Shown in pieces: positions 44,573 through 53,656 of a DNA stretch of 60,025 nucleotides (positions are counted from its first letter, which is position 1; each line of letters starts with the position of its first letter). The position numbers and the translations under genes are program-made. The notes below the pieces were generated by a model that saw only the letters and a program-made list of their open reading frames with translations, did no database searches and was not told the DNA's origin. This DNA is from UBA3206 sp964548855 (lineage in GTDB: Bacteria; Bacillota_I; Bacilli_A; Acholeplasmatales; Anaeroplasmataceae), in NCBI GenBank assembly GCA_964548855.1, contig CAZJSR010000012.1, positions 1 through 60,025 of the forward strand, in the 5' to 3' direction.

Positions 44573-46885
44573 AATAAGGGCTTTATCAATTACTTCCATT
44601 ACATTTTTAACAGGAATAATAGTAAGAGCATCTAAAACCTCTTGTGGAATATCATCAATATCTCTTTGATTTTCATCAGGAATAAGAATTGTTTTAAGTC
44701 CACTTCTATGGGCAGCAATAGCTTTTTCCTTTAACCCACCAATTGGAAGAACAGTTCCACGCAAAGTAATTTCACCTGTCATTCCAAGGTGACAATCAAC
44801 TTTACGACCTGTTAAAGCTGAAACTATCGCAGTAGTCATAGTTACACCTGCAGAAGGACCATCTTTTGGTACAGCACCTTCAGGAACGTGAATATGAATA
44901 TCATTTTCAGTAAATAATTCTGGATTGATATCAAAATCTTTAGCATGTGCTTTAACAAAACTTAATGCAGCCATAGCACTTTCCTTCATTACATCACCAA
45001 GTTTACCTGTTAAAACTAGTCCACCTTTTCCTTTATAGTAAGTAACTTCGATATCTAATGTATCACCACCAAATGTAGTATATGCAAGACCTGTAACAAT
45101 ACCTACTTGATCAACCTCTCTATTTACATTATTAAAGAAACGAATCTTACCTAGGTATTCTTCTAGATTATCACACGTAATTGTAACATTTTCACATTTC
45201 TCAACTAAAATTTTCTTAACAGCTTTACGACATAATGTACCAATCATACGATTTAATTCACGAACACCAGCTTCTCTTGTATAATGCTCAATAATCGCAT
45301 AATATACATCATCATTAATAGTTAACATACTAGATGTAAGACCATGAGCTTCAAGTTGACGATCAAATAAATGAGTTTTAGCAATATTGAATTTTTCAAA
45401 TTCAGTATATGAACTAAGTTCAATTATTTCCATACGATCTCTTAAAGGTCCAGGAATTTCTCCTAAGTCATTTGCAGTTGTAATAAACATTACTTGACTT
45501 AAATCATATTCTTCTTCTAAATAATTATCGCTAAAATGTGAATTTTGTTCTGGATCTAATACTTCTAACATTGCTGCAGATGGATCACCTCTAGAATTTG
45601 ATGTCATTTTATCAATTTCATCAAGTAAGAAAACTGGATTTACAGTACCACAATCCTTCATTGCTTTTAAAATTCTACCTGGTAGTGCTCCAACATAAGT
45701 TCTTCTATGTCCTCTAATTTCAGATTCATCTGAAATACCACCTAAAGATTGTTTAATAAACTTTCTACCTAAAGCATCTGCAATACTCTTAGCTAAACTT
45801 GTTTTACCTACTCCAGGTGGACCTACAAGACATAAAATTGTTTGCGGATTACGATTAGTCATAATTTTTACTGATAAGTATTCTAAAATTCTATCTTTTA
45901 CCTTATCTAAACCATAATGATTCTTATCTAAAGATGCCTGAACTTTAGTAATATCATTTTCATCCTTTGTAGCATTATGCCAAGGAAGCGCAATAATAAA
46001 ATCTAAATATGCTTTAATAATACCAGATTCAGCCATTTGCACAGCAGTATTTGAATATCTTTGTAATTCATTTAAAGCTTTTTCTTCTATTTTCTTAGGC
46101 ATTTTTGCATTTAAGATTTTTTCTCTTAATTCCTCTACTTCTTCATCTTGTCTAGCTTTATCTCCAAGTTCATTTTGAATAGCCTTCATTTTTTCACGTA
46201 GATAATATTCTTTTTGTGATTCATCAATAGATTTTTTTACATCTTGATTAATCTTATTTTCAATATCACCAATCTGTTTTTCTCTTGCGATATCTTCAAG
46301 AATATATTCAAATCTTTTAGCTAAAGAAGCTTCCTCTAAATATTTATATTTATTAGAAGATGAACTCTTTAAATGATACGCAACAGTATCACAAATAACC
46401 TCTGATGTAATACCTGATTGAATAATACGCATAACATCTTCAGATGCTGTTAATAAATTATTAGGATTTTTTTGAATTTCATTAAATAAAGTTCTAACTA
46501 ATGCTGATTCCTCAACACTGTCCATTGCTTCTGTTTCAAAATCACTTGTCTTAACCATAAAATATGGCTCTTCAGATAAATATTCATCAATAGATACTCT
46601 AGAAATAATATTAAATTTAACTTTATAATTATTATTAGGTAATTTTAATTTTAAAGTTAATTTAGCTAATACACCAATTGGTTGTAAGTCCTCAGGAGTA
46701 ACATCTGCAATTAATGGATCTTTTTGAAGAAGTAATATGATATTATTATTAAATTTTCTTTCACATGCTTCTAATGCCTTTAATGACATTTGTCTACCAA
46801 CTTCAATTCTAAATTCATTATTTGGAATTGGAACTACTCCTCTAACAGCGATAGCAGGAAGACCAACACTTTGTAAATTTTCCAT
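44570..46885 (-). CDS. lon: ATP-dependent protease Lon
   Basis: A complete 771-residue LonA. The N-terminal substrate domain begins LPAIAVRGVVPIPNNEFRIEVGR. The AAA+ module has Walker A GPPGVGKTSLAKS, Walker B PVFLLDEID and the sensor region TTANDLGEIPGPLRDRMEIIEL. The protease domain has the catalytic serine in PKDGPSAGVTMTTA and the lysine in GGLKEKAIAAHRSG. Lon removes misfolded proteins and short-lived regulators. It has a near-consensus promoter overlapped by an inverted repeat, and follows tig in the same direction but with tig's own terminator between them. Confidence 0.98.
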   Translation of the reverse strand: MENLQSVGLPAIAVRGVVPIPNNEFRIEVGRQMSLKALEACERKFNNNIILLLQKDPLIADVTPEDLQPIGVLAKLTLKLKLPNNNYKVKFNIISRVSIDEYLSEEPYFMVKTSDFETEAMDSVEESALVRTLFNEIQKNPNNLLTASEDVMRIIQSGITSEVICDTVAYHLKSSSSNKYKYLEEASLAKRFEYILEDIAREKQIGDIENKINQDVKKSIDESQKEYYLREKMKAIQNELGDKARQDEEVEELREKILNAKMPKKIEEKALNELQRYSNTAVQMAESGIIKAYLDFIIALPWHNATKDENDITKVQASLDKNHYGLDKVKDRILEYLSVKIMTNRNPQTILCLVGPPGVGKTSLAKSIADALGRKFIKQSLGGISDESEIRGHRRTYVGALPGRILKAMKDCGTVNPVFLLDEIDKMTSNSRGDPSAAMLEVLDPEQNSHFSDNYLEEEYDLSQVMFITTANDLGEIPGPLRDRMEIIELSSYTEFEKFNIAKTHLFDRQLEAHGLTSSMLTINDDVYYAIIEHYTREAGVRELNRMIGTLCRKAVKKILVEKCENVTITCDNLEEYLGKIRFFNNVNREVDQVGIVTGLAYTTFGGDTLDIEVTYYKGKGGLVLTGKLGDVMKESAMAALSFVKAHAKDFDINPELFTENDIHIHVPEGAVPKDGPSAGVTMTTAIVSALTGRKVDCHLGMTGEITLRGTVLPIGGLKEKAIAAHRSGLKTILIPDENQRDIDDIPQEVLDALTIIPVKNVMEVIDKALI

Positions 46886-46930
46886 AAAAACACCTCTTGT
46901 TTAAATTACTAGTTTTTAGCTAGCAAGTAT

Positions 46931-46971
46931 ATAATATAACATATTTGGCACAATTGCAAGTAGTTTGCCAA
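46931..46971 (-). promoter_or_regulatory. Promoter of lon with inverted repeat
   Basis: TTGCAA (46959-46954), 17 bases, TATTAT (46936-46931). The inverted repeat TTGGCA-N15-TGCCAA (46945-46971) straddles the -35. It matches neither CIRCE nor the CtsR box, the usual heat-shock operators, so an unknown regulator may act here. Confidence 0.55.
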
Positions 46972-46997
46972 TTATTTTATTTTTCAGTGAAAATATA

Positions 46998-47028
46998 TAT
47001 AAATAAAAGGAGGTAAGTAAACCTCCTA
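46998..47028 (-). terminator. Terminator of tig
   Basis: A 7-bp GC-rich stem of AGGAGGT with ACCTCCT (47008-47014, 47020-47026), a 5-base loop and a T-rich tail on the minus strand. Confidence 0.8.
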
Positions 47029-47049
47029 AATTTATAATAATTATGTTAA

Positions 47050-48339
47050 TTATTCTTCATTTGCGTTAGATACAATTAAATCAATAACTTTATCATAAGC
47101 TAATTCAGAATAATAATTTCCAAAATTATTTTGAATTAATTGTTCAACAGTCATCTTTGAAGATTCAACATCTTTTTGAGCTCTAGCTTCAATTTCTTCT
47201 TTAGATGGAGCTAACTTTTCAACTTCAATTAATTTAGACATAACTACATTGAATAGTGCATTTCTCTTAGCTTGTGTCTTAAGAGATGTTTCGAATTGTT
47301 CAGGAGTAGTTCCCATGAAGCTTAAGAATGTTTCAAATGGAATGTTGTACATCTTAGCTTGATTTTCATATTGAGCCTTAGTTTGATTAAATCTTTCTTC
47401 AACCATTGATTCAGGAACTTCAACATTTGCAGCATCTAGAATCATATTAATTAAAGTATCAACTTCCTTATCACGTTCTGAAACTTTCTTCTTTTCATTA
47501 ATTTCATTAGTTTTAGAAGTTTTTAATTCTTCAACAGTATTAATTCCTTCAAGACCTAATGAAAGAACAAATTCATCAGTAATTTCTGGTAAAATTTCTT
47601 CTTTAACTTCATTTATTGTAACCTTGAAAACTGCAGCTTTTCCAGCTAAATCAGCAGCATGATATTCAGCAGGGAATGTTACATTAACATCTTTTGTTTC
47701 ACCCTTCTTCATTCCAACCATTTGTTCTTCAAATCCTGGGATGAATTGTCCTGAACCGATAGTTAATTCATAATCCTTAGCACTACCACCTTCAAATTCA
47801 ACTCCATCAACTGATCCAACAAAGTCAAACTTAGCGATATCTCCATTATTTACTACACCATCTTCTTTAACCTTAACTTCAGCCTTAGCCTTCGCTAATG
47901 CCTTAATTTCAGCTGTAACTTCTTCAGGCGTTGCTTCAAATTGAGGTTTAGCAACTTTTAATCCTTTATATTGTGGTAATTCAAATTCAGGCATAATATC
48001 AAAAGATAATGAAACCTTGAAATCCTTACCAACTTCTAGTTTATCTTCTCCTTCGATTGCTGGGATGAATTGACCAACTTGTTTTTGAGTTAATTCCTTA
48101 TCTTCGTAGATTTCTTTAACTTTATTGTTGAAAATTACATTTAAAGCTTCATCAAATAAAGATTCAACACCAAATTTCTTTAAGAACATAGGTTTTGTAG
48201 CTTTTCCTTTTCTAAATCCATCGATTTTTACATCTTTATTTACAACTTCAAAAGCTGCATCTAATGCTGCATCAAATTCAGCTGCAGTTACATCGAACAC
48301 TACTTTTACACGGCTTTGTGATACATTTTCTACTACCAT
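47050..48339 (-). CDS. tig: Trigger factor
   Basis: The ribosome-associated chaperone and prolyl isomerase, 429 residues from the ATG at 48339 (MVVENVSQSRVKVVFDV). The N-terminal ribosome-binding domain has the signature GFRKGKATKPMFLKKFG. The FKBP-like domain follows (VNNGDIAKFDFVGSVDGVEFEGG to KVTINEVKEE), then the helical C-terminal arms. An in-frame ATG 11 codons upstream has its ribosome-binding site too far away, and the added residues (MFSCISNLRIN) are unlike trigger factor. A hairpin in the leader seems to bring the ribosome-binding site close to the ATG used here. Confidence 0.95.
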   Translation of the reverse strand: MVVENVSQSRVKVVFDVTAAEFDAALDAAFEVVNKDVKIDGFRKGKATKPMFLKKFGVESLFDEALNVIFNNKVKEIYEDKELTQKQVGQFIPAIEGEDKLEVGKDFKVSLSFDIMPEFELPQYKGLKVAKPQFEATPEEVTAEIKALAKAKAEVKVKEDGVVNNGDIAKFDFVGSVDGVEFEGGSAKDYELTIGSGQFIPGFEEQMVGMKKGETKDVNVTFPAEYHAADLAGKAAVFKVTINEVKEEILPEITDEFVLSLGLEGINTVEELKTSKTNEINEKKKVSERDKEVDTLINMILDAANVEVPESMVEERFNQTKAQYENQAKMYNIPFETFLSFMGTTPEQFETSLKTQAKRNALFNVVMSKLIEVEKLAPSKEEIEARAQKDVESSKMTVEQLIQNNFGNYYSELAYDKVIDLIVSNANEE

Positions 48340-48394
48340 ATTTATGCGCAGATTGGAGATACATGAAAACATGTAGGAATATCTGCTCCTCCTA
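48340..48394 (-). promoter_or_regulatory. Hairpin bridging ribosome-binding site and start of tig
   Basis: AGGAGG (48393-48388) is 48 bases before the ATG at 48339. Between them GCAGAT (48386-48381) pairs with ATCTGC (48353-48348), enclosing a second hairpin TACATG/CATGTA (48375-48370 and 48365-48360) with a 4-base loop. When folded, only about nine unpaired bases separate AGGAGG and ATG, the normal spacing. Confidence 0.5.
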
Positions 48395-48439
48395 TACTAT
48401 TTTCTCCGATTCCTTAATATTTTATTTCATAACATTTAA

Positions 48440-48467
48440 ATTATAGCATATTATTTTATTTTGTAAA
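48440..48467 (-). promoter_or_regulatory. Promoter of tig
   Basis: TTTACA (48467-48462), 16 bases, TATAAT (48445-48440) on the minus strand. Confidence 0.6.
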
Positions 48468-48573
48468 GTTAAAATTAGCAGTAACAGTATTAGATTGACA
48501 AAAATAATATATTACATATTTCTAAGACTATTTAATACAAAAAAAATAAACATAATATAAAAAATTTCATTGA

Positions 48574-48616
48574 AATTAAAAAACATATAATCTACAAAAA
48601 CTATAAATTATATGTT
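48574..48616 (-). terminator. Terminator of asd
   Basis: A perfect 9-bp stem of ACATATAAT with ATTATATGT (48583-48591, 48607-48615) and a T-run on the minus strand. Confidence 0.75.
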
Positions 48617-48626
48617 AATTTGAAAA

Positions 48627-49712
48627 TTATTTAGTTATATATCCTTTTGCACAAAGAAGTTCAGCAAGTAATACAGCACCACCAGCAGCTCCTCTTAATG
48701 TATTATGTGATAACCCTACAAATTTATAATCAAAAATCGAATCCTCTCTTAGTCTACCAAGAGAAACTCCCATTCCATTTTCAACCATACGATCTAATTT
48801 AGTTTGAGGTCTATTATCTTCTTCAAAATATGTTAAGAAATGTTTTGGAGCAGAAGGTAAATTTAATTCTTGAGGTGCGCCACTATAATTTCTCCATCTT
48901 TCAATTATTTCTTCTTTTGAAGGTTTATTTCCTTTAAACTTAACAAAGACTGTCGCAAGATGTCCATTAGAAACCGCAACTCTTACACATTGTGCTGAAA
49001 TATTAGGTTCAGTTGCGTCAACAATTTCATCTCCAACAATTTTACCAAAAATCTTTAGTGGCTCAACTTCACTTTTCTCTTCCTCTCCACCAATATAAGG
49101 TATACAGTTATCAACTATTTCTGGCATTGTTTCAAAAGTTTTACCTGCTCCTGAGATAGCTTGATATGTTGATACAAATACTTTATCAATTCCAAAATCC
49201 ATTAAAGGCGCTAACGCTGGTACATATGATTGTAGTGAACAATTAGATTTAACTGCAACAAATCCCTTCTTTGTACCAAGTCTTTTTCTTTGAGAATTAA
49301 TAATTTCAATATGATTATCATTAATTTCAGGAATAATCATAGGAACATCTTTAGTATGACGATGTGCACTATTGTTAGAGACAACAGGACATTCTAAACG
49401 AGCATACATATCTTCTAATTCTCTAATTTCATCTTTTTTCATATTTACAGCACAAAATACAAAATCAACTTGACTAGCAATTTCCTTCGCATCATTTGTA
49501 GCATCATAAATAACCATATTTTTTATTTCTTCAGGCATATCTTGTTCCATTGCCCATCTTTTACCAACAGCATCAATATACTTTTTACCTTTTGAATTAG
49601 CACTAGCAGCTAAACATTTTATATTAAACCAAGGATGAGCATTTAACAAAGTTATAAATCTTTGTCCAACCATTCCTGTAGCTCCAATAATTCCGACATT
49701 AAACTTTTCCAT
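48627..49712 (-). CDS. asd: Aspartate-semialdehyde dehydrogenase, archaeal/fungal type
   Basis: A 361-residue enzyme reducing aspartyl phosphate to aspartate semialdehyde, the branch point to lysine, threonine and methionine. It has the NADP loop VGIIGATGMVGQRF, the catalytic cysteine in VKSNCSLQSYVPAL, and the acid/base histidine region VRVAVSNGHLATVFVKF. The length, SNNSAHRH and SNCSLQ patterns are those of the archaeal/fungal branch rather than the classical Bacillus Asd. It is monocistronic: it has its own promoter (TTGTTT-16-TATAAT, 49769-49742) and terminator and lies outside the lysine-riboswitch operon. Confidence 0.93.
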   Translation of the reverse strand: MEKFNVGIIGATGMVGQRFITLLNAHPWFNIKCLAASANSKGKKYIDAVGKRWAMEQDMPEEIKNMVIYDATNDAKEIASQVDFVFCAVNMKKDEIRELEDMYARLECPVVSNNSAHRHTKDVPMIIPEINDNHIEIINSQRKRLGTKKGFVAVKSNCSLQSYVPALAPLMDFGIDKVFVSTYQAISGAGKTFETMPEIVDNCIPYIGGEEEKSEVEPLKIFGKIVGDEIVDATEPNISAQCVRVAVSNGHLATVFVKFKGNKPSKEEIIERWRNYSGAPQELNLPSAPKHFLTYFEEDNRPQTKLDRMVENGMGVSLGRLREDSIFDYKFVGLSHNTLRGAAGGAVLLAELLCAKGYITK

Positions 49713-49741
49713 AATTTCCTCCTAAATATAATTTATTATAA

Positions 49742-49769
49742 ATTATAAGCAAATTTTAGAAAAAAACAA
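49742..49769 (-). promoter_or_regulatory. Promoter of asd
   Basis: TTGTTT (49769-49764), 16 bases, TATAAT (49747-49742). Confidence 0.5.
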
Positions 49770-49779
49770 TGTTTTTAAC

Positions 49780-49812
49780 AAAAAAAGAGTTTTCTTCGAA
49801 GAAAACTCTATT
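49780..49812 (-). terminator. Terminator after the 263-residue membrane protein gene
   Basis: A 24-bp perfect palindrome (49786-49809, centre TTCGAA) followed by seven T on the minus strand and preceded by A-rich sequence, so it may work in both directions. Confidence 0.9.
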
Positions 49813-49821
49813 TTTTTTAAA

Positions 49822-50613
49822 TTAACTAACTATTTGTTCGTTATCTTGTGTAGGTTCAATGATAGGTGCAGGTATTTCTTCTCTATCGCCGATTGACTCT
49901 TCTTCTTCCTTTACTTTAGAATCATCTTTATTTTTCTTCTTTATAATTACCTTTTCACCATTATTATTTCCACCATTAAATTTTTGATATGTAATAATTC
50001 CATCAATTCCTAGATATACTGCAGATAATAAAATTAACGCAATTAAAACCCACGCAAGTTTATCTACTGTAAATTTGTATGCAATACAGAATGTACCCAC
50101 TGTTATAAATATTAAATTTATAAAGAAATTAACCATTGTAACCTTCTTTTCAAAGAATGAGCACGCAAAGAAATGAAGAGTACCTCTAATATAGAATACA
50201 ACTCCTATAAAATATCTATAATTTTCATTTAAAAAATCATAAAATTTTGTATCTTTATTAGTTTGGAAATTAACACCTGCAATAATAAAGAATACAGCTA
50301 AAACAGCATTAATACATATTTCAATTAAACTAACTAATTTAAATCTCTTTGATATGTTTTTAGCTCTAATTAAATATATAATTCTTGCAATACATAAAAG
50401 TCCAACTGCAACTCCAGATACAGTTATAATGATTTGTTTACAAATATCATTTTCAACAATCATCCAAATACCAAGTGCTACTAATATAGCACATGCACAA
50501 ATTTTAATCCAAAATGATGAATATTTAAATTTTGATTTTTTATTTGTGTTAGTTTCAATCAAAACATTTTCTTCAACTTTTTCAACTACTTCTTGATCTT
50601 TTCTTTTTTTCAT
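49822..50613 (-). CDS. Multi-pass membrane protein (DUF308-like)
   Basis: A 263-residue membrane protein with a charged N-terminus (MKKRKDQEVVEKVEENV), about seven membrane helices between residues 32 and 205, and a long acidic C-terminal tail. Pairs of helices with short glycine loops resemble the DUF308/HdeD group, but I cannot assign a function. It starts 10 bases after the lysC stop and shares its transcript, ending at a strong terminator. A role in amino-acid export would be guesswork. Confidence 0.6.
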   Translation of the reverse strand: MKKRKDQEVVEKVEENVLIETNTNKKSKFKYSSFWIKICACAILVALGIWMIVENDICKQIIITVSGVAVGLLCIARIIYLIRAKNISKRFKLVSLIEICINAVLAVFFIIAGVNFQTNKDTKFYDFLNENYRYFIGVVFYIRGTLHFFACSFFEKKVTMVNFFINLIFITVGTFCIAYKFTVDKLAWVLIALILLSAVYLGIDGIITYQKFNGGNNNGEKVIIKKKNKDDSKVKEEEESIGDREEIPAPIIEPTQDNEQIVS

Positions 50614-50623
50614 ATGATTCTCC

Positions 50624-51934
50624 TTATATTTTTAAATCTACAAGACTATTATACAACGAATTAATAGTTTTTTCATAATCTTTATTTAAAACACCTAAAA
50701 TTACATCAATTTCACCTAAGCCTTGAGCTATCAACTTAACATTTATATCATTTTCACCTAATGTATTGAATATTATACCACTAACTCCAGGCCTAGATTT
50801 CATATTTCTACCTACAACAGCTATAAGTGCCATTTCCTCACTTACTTCTATATTGTCAGGTTTTACAGCATCATTAATTTCTTTTATAATTTCATTTTCA
50901 AAAGGCAGCACTTCTTTAAGCGCAACTACAACACTTATAGAATCAATGCCAGTAGGAACATGTTCGATTGAAATACATCTTTCTTCAAAAATTTCAAGAA
51001 CTTTTCTTATAAAACCAATTTCATTTGATAAATGCTTCTTATAAATTGTATAAGCTACAAATCCTTTTTTTCCTGCGATTCCTGTTATAATATGATTATC
51101 TGTAACAGTATCTTTTATATAAGTACCTTCTTTAGTAGGATCGTTTGTGTTTCTTAAATTAATAGGAATATTTAATTCTTGTACTGGAAAAATCGTTTCT
51201 TCGTGTAAAACATTTGCTCCCATGTATGATAATTCTCTTAATTCCATATATGTAATTTCAGGCACAACTCTAGGATTTTTTACAATTCTAGGGTCAACCA
51301 TCATTATTCCAGATACATCTGTCCAATTTTCATATAAATCAACTTGTAAAGCTTTACTTAAAATAGAACCAGTGACATCACTACCGCCTCTGCTTAATAG
51401 TTTTATATTTCCATCTTTATATGAACCATAAAAACCTGGCACTACAATACCCTTAGTATCATATGATACTTTAATTTTATTATTTGTTAAATTTTCATCT
51501 AATATTCCAGAATTTTCAAACTTAATAACATCCTTAGAATCAATAAATTTATAATCAATATATGCGCTCATTAATAGTGCAGTAAAGTATTCTCCTCTAC
51601 TAACTAAAAAAGCTTCACTAACATTTTTATCTAACGAATTATAAAGTTCTTCTAATTCTTTTTCAATATCAAAATTTATTTTAAGTTCATCTCTAACACT
51701 AATAAATCGTTCTTTAAATATATCCCATTCATTTGAAAAATCTAATGAATTATTAATTTTATAATGCATTCTATAAAGCAAGTCTGTAATTTTTGTATCT
51801 GAATCATGTCTTTTCCCCAGTGCAGATACAACAATAACCTTACGAGCACTATCACTTGAAACTATATTCTTAACTTTTTTAAACTGTGCTGCACAAGATA
51901 AACTTGACCCACCGAATTTACAAACAATAAGCAT
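50624..51934 (-). CDS. lysC: Aspartokinase
   Basis: A 436-residue aspartate kinase making aspartyl phosphate, the first step to lysine, threonine and methionine. The catalytic domain has VCKFGGSSLS, LLSRGGSDVTGSILSKAL and YENWTDVSGIMMVDPRIV. Two ACT domains follow (about 300-436), including VVALKEVLPFENE and ALIAVVGRNMKSRPGVSGIIFNTLGENDINVKLIAQG, where an amino acid should bind and inhibit. It begins a separate transcript after the dapB terminator, so its control is not from the lysine riboswitch but may be allosteric. Confidence 0.96.
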   Translation of the reverse strand: MLIVCKFGGSSLSCAAQFKKVKNIVSSDSARKVIVVSALGKRHDSDTKITDLLYRMHYKINNSLDFSNEWDIFKERFISVRDELKINFDIEKELEELYNSLDKNVSEAFLVSRGEYFTALLMSAYIDYKFIDSKDVIKFENSGILDENLTNNKIKVSYDTKGIVVPGFYGSYKDGNIKLLSRGGSDVTGSILSKALQVDLYENWTDVSGIMMVDPRIVKNPRVVPEITYMELRELSYMGANVLHEETIFPVQELNIPINLRNTNDPTKEGTYIKDTVTDNHIITGIAGKKGFVAYTIYKKHLSNEIGFIRKVLEIFEERCISIEHVPTGIDSISVVVALKEVLPFENEIIKEINDAVKPDNIEVSEEMALIAVVGRNMKSRPGVSGIIFNTLGENDINVKLIAQGLGEIDVILGVLNKDYEKTINSLYNSLVDLKI

Positions 51935-51954
51935 TCTAAAACTCCTTTAAATTA

Positions 51955-51971
51955 TAGTAAATATTTTACTA
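51955..51971. repeat. Inverted repeat in the lysC promoter region
   Basis: TAGTAAA-TAT-TTTACTA, a perfect 7-bp inverted repeat, lies 20 bases upstream of the lysC start and overlaps the TATAAT-like -10 (51956-51951). It could be an operator, although AT-rich sequence makes chance likely. Confidence 0.35.
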
Positions 51972-51997
51972 TTTTTATATACTTTTTGCAACAAAAT

Positions 51998-52021
51998 TTA
52001 AAAAAAAGGGATCCCCCTTTT
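51998..52021 (-). terminator. Terminator of the lysA-dapA-dapB operon
   Basis: A 6-bp GC-rich stem of AAAGGG with CCCTTT (52005-52010, 52015-52020) and a T-run on the minus strand, right at the end of dapB. Confidence 0.8.
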
Positions 52022-52733
52022 AATTAAACAATACATCCTCCATATTATAAAGACCATTTTTTTGATTTACTATCCACTTACTACCTGTAAGAGCACCTAC
52101 CGCAAAGATAGTCTTCGAATGTGCTTCATGCTTAAATTCAAGAACTTCATCACATCCAGCAAAAATAACTGAATGCTCACCAACAATAGTTCCACCTCTT
52201 ATAGCATGAACTCCGATTTCTTTATTTGGCGTTCTCTTAGATTGTCCAACTCTTCCATTAACAACTTCAAAATCACCTAAAGATAACATAGTATTTACTA
52301 ACATCTTTGCAGTACCACTTGGAGCATCTATCTTTTTATTATGATGTTTTTCAATAACTTCTATATCAAACTTATCTTTCAATATAGGAGTTACTTCTCT
52401 TATTACTCTATTAAGTAAAATTACGCCAAGTGAAAAATTAGAAGAATAAAGTACTGGAGCATAATTTGCAAGATCATTTATTTTTTCAATTTGTTCATTT
52501 GTATAACCAGTTGTAGCAAAAACTATTGGTGTATGATTCTTTTTCACAAATTCATAAATCATATCTAAATTAGCAGGATGTGAAAAATCGATAATCACAT
52601 CGATATCATCCTTTATATCAAATAAAGAATCTAAATATCCTATACTAACTATTCCAACTAGTTTATCATTTGTATCCATATTTTTATGTACAATTTGTCC
52701 CATTGTACCATATCCAACTAACGCTACATTCAT
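52020..52733 (-). CDS. dapB: 4-hydroxy-tetrahydrodipicolinate reductase
   Basis: A 237-residue NAD(P)H-dependent reductase in lysine and diaminopimelate synthesis. It has the nucleotide loop VALVGYGTMGQIV, the VIIDFSHP segment, and the substrate-binding signature IEVIEKHHNKKIDAPSGTA. The family usually has about 240-270 residues. It begins 2 bases after dapA and ends at a terminator. Confidence 0.96.
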   Translation of the reverse strand: MNVALVGYGTMGQIVHKNMDTNDKLVGIVSIGYLDSLFDIKDDIDVIIDFSHPANLDMIYEFVKKNHTPIVFATTGYTNEQIEKINDLANYAPVLYSSNFSLGVILLNRVIREVTPILKDKFDIEVIEKHHNKKIDAPSGTAKMLVNTMLSLGDFEVVNGRVGQSKRTPNKEIGVHAIRGGTIVGEHSVIFAGCDEVLEFKHEAHSKTIFAVGALTGSKWIVNQKNGLYNMEDVLFN

Positions 52734-52735
52734 AA

Positions 52736-53614
52736 TTACAATGTTCCTTTCATTTCATCAAGTGATTCTTTTAAAATATTAAATTTCGTCTCACTCATAT
52801 TATCAAGAGGCATTCTTAAAGGTCCTACATTATATCCTAAATAGTTCATAGCTGCCTTAACAGGAATAGGATTTGTTTCAAGGAATAGACCATGAATTAA
52901 ATCTAAATACTTTATTTGGGCCTCACGAGCTTCTTTAATATTTCCTTTTAAGAAATTATAACACATATCATGAACTGTCTTAGGCATAATATTACTCCAA
53001 ACTGAAATAACACCAACAGCTCCTAAACTCATAAGTGGTAAAACTATATCATCATTTCCAGAATACATTACGAAATCATCATTTAATAAATGAGCGATTT
53101 TCCCAGCGTATGTTAAATCACCAGATGCTTCTTTTATACCAATAATGTTTTTATGTTTGCTTAACACTTCAACAGCATGTACTGATAAAGAACATCCAGT
53201 TCTTCCTGGTACATTATACATTATAATTGGTTTTGGTGATGCATCAGCAATCATTTGAAAATGTTTAATCATACCACTTTCATTAGTTTTATTATAGTAT
53301 GGTGTTATTACCAATAATGCATCAGCACCTAGGTTTGCATATTTAACTGTATAATCAATTGCAGTTTTAGTACTATTAGATCCACTTCCTACTATTATAG
53401 GAATTCTCTTATCAGCTTTAGCAACTGCATATTTAACAATTTCTTCTTCTTCAGAGAATTCAAGTGTAGAAGCTTCTCCTGTAGTTCCTAATATAACAAT
53501 ACCATCCGTTTTATTTTCAACATGGAATTCAATTAATTCTCCTAGTTTTTCAAAATTTACACTACCATCTTCATTCATAGGTGTTATAAGTGCAACAATA
53601 GATCCTTTTATCAT
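52736..53614 (-). CDS. dapA: 4-hydroxy-tetrahydrodipicolinate synthase
   Basis: A 292-residue Schiff-base aldolase condensing pyruvate with aspartate semialdehyde. GTTGEASTLEFSEE, the catalytic tyrosine in YNVPGRTGCSL and the catalytic lysine in IIGIKEASGDL are all present. The start is the ATG at 53614 (MIKGSIVALITPM) with GGGAGG 7 bases before it. Second gene of the lysine riboswitch operon. Confidence 0.97.
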   Translation of the reverse strand: MIKGSIVALITPMNEDGSVNFEKLGELIEFHVENKTDGIVILGTTGEASTLEFSEEEEIVKYAVAKADKRIPIIVGSGSNSTKTAIDYTVKYANLGADALLVITPYYNKTNESGMIKHFQMIADASPKPIIMYNVPGRTGCSLSVHAVEVLSKHKNIIGIKEASGDLTYAGKIAHLLNDDFVMYSGNDDIVLPLMSLGAVGVISVWSNIMPKTVHDMCYNFLKGNIKEAREAQIKYLDLIHGLFLETNPIPVKAAMNYLGYNVGPLRMPLDNMSETKFNILKESLDEMKGTL

Positions 53615-53656
53615 AATATTACCTCCCAAATCACTATTATATTATGCTATAAATTT

